Assembly (NCBI GenBank): GCA_002482415.1
Contig: DLFY01000109.1
Span: 1 to 10,287 of the forward strand
Length of the DNA: 10,287 nt
Reading direction: 5' to 3'
Source of the DNA: Phycisphaerales bacterium UBA7708
GTDB lineage: Bacteria; Planctomycetota; Phycisphaerae; Sedimentisphaerales; Anaerohalosphaeraceae
Under the pieces are notes generated by a model that saw nothing but the letters and a program-made list of their open reading frames with translations, did not search any database and was not told the DNA's origin. Within the stretch, counting starts at the first letter, position 1, and each line of letters begins with the position of its first letter. The position numbers were made by a program, and so were the translations under genes. Positions 9,631-10,287 of the stretch are shown one piece after another.

Positions 9631-10287
9631 TTATCTCACAAAAAGCATCTGTGCGTATGTCGGCAGAGGCCACATATCGGCGTCAACCAGGGTCTCCAGT
9701 TCATCGGCTGCCGCACGGACTTCAGTCATAGCCGGAACAACTTTATCCTTATAAGCATCGGCCTTTTTCTCGATACTGGTGATCGCCTTCGTTTTGACGA
9801 TTGCATCGGCCAGAGTATCCAAGCCATCATTGAGACGATCCATTAAACCCGTCACCTTAGTCAATAATTTCTTCTGTGCAGCACAAGATGCTCCGGCATC
9901 CGAGACGGTGTTCATGCTGTCTGCAACCAAGCCGGCAAATTCCATCGCCGCCGGCAGGATCTGGCGGCGGCCGATGTTCAGCATGGCGCCGGCTTCAATA
10001 TTGAGCGTCTTGGCATAGTTTTCCAGCAGGATTTCTTCCCGGGCATGCAGTTCAATCTTGCTCAGAACATTGTGTTTGCTGAACAGCTTGACATGTTCGG
10101 GTTCCGTGATTGTCTTGATTGAATCAACACAGTTGCGAATGTTGGGCAGGCCGCGTCTTTCCGCTTCGGCCACCCAGTCTTCGGAGTAGTTATCACCATT
10201 GAAAACAATGCGCGAATGCTCTTTGGCAATCTTCTGGAGCAGTTTTTGAACATCTGAATTGATGCTCTTGCTCTATTCGAGCTGATC
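9631..10287 (-). CDS. glnN: Type III glutamine synthetase, C-terminal part (5' end outside window; in-frame TAG near edge)
   Basis: Makes glutamine from glutamate, ammonia and ATP. About 213 codons are readable of a family of roughly 700 residues. Family marks are FNGDNYSEDW (10203-10174) followed by EAERRGLPN, the stretch KIELHAREEI, and the terminal DMWPLPTYAQMLFVR just before the TAA at 9633-9631. This is the GlnN (type III) C-terminus, not the 12-subunit GlnA type I tail with its adenylylation Tyr. The catalytic beta-barrel lies outside the window. The frame reads back to the window end except for a TAG at 10275-10273: DQLE, stop, SKSINSDVQKLLQ. Sequence on both sides of the stop looks like the same protein, so a base error at the end of the read, or a true nonsense change, is likelier than a gene boundary. 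The GTG at 10173 is internal and not a start. The gene has its own terminator. Confidence 0.88.

Noticed and set aside
10171..10173. GTG as a possible start of a separate 180-residue protein
   Set aside because: It lies inside the conserved GlnN motif FNGDNYSEDWV and has no ribosome binding site.

Overview
The window holds a run of nitrogen-assimilation genes, all on the minus strand, so transcription goes from high to low coordinates. In transcription order it contains: the 3' part of a type III glutamine synthetase gene (glnA/glnN, 10287-9631); an intrinsic terminator (9593-9553); a strong sigma70-type promoter (9498-9470); then a tightly packed apparent operon of gltB (9416-4863), gltD (4870-3446), nadE (3426-1765) and the 5' half of carB (1730-1, cut by the window edge). 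No tRNA, rRNA, CRISPR array, insertion sequence or phage gene was seen. Gaps inside the operon are -8, 19 and 34 nt. The only longer non-coding stretch is the 214-nt glnA-gltB spacer.

The genes share one theme. Glutamine synthetase makes glutamine, and every enzyme in the operon uses it, or uses ammonia released from it. GltBD makes glutamate. NadE is the long, glutamine-dependent form with its own nitrilase-type glutaminase domain. CarB is the large subunit of carbamoyl-phosphate synthetase, fed by the glutaminase subunit CarA. carA is not in the window. The glnA-gltB pair is the GS-GOGAT cycle, while nadE and carB draw glutamine nitrogen into NAD and into arginine/pyrimidine synthesis.

The organism is clearly a bacterium: bacterial promoter, Shine-Dalgarno sites, rho-independent terminator and a polycistronic layout. 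A type III (GlnN) glutamine synthetase, a GltD of the Bacillus/cyanobacteria/eukaryote-like subgroup and moderate GC suggest a Planctomycetota/PVC-type or similar anaerobic lineage. That placement rests on remembered resemblance and is only a moderate inference. Codon use and coding density look even across the window, with no sign of recent transfer.

Most of this is housekeeping metabolism, and I see no support for a new defence or mobile system. The points worth a second look are an in-frame TAG in glnA 13-15 nt from the window edge, the unresolved gltB start (ATG with a 1-nt Shine-Dalgarno gap versus TTG with 7 nt), a dyad just upstream of the gltB promoter, and the grouping of nadE and carB behind gltBD.
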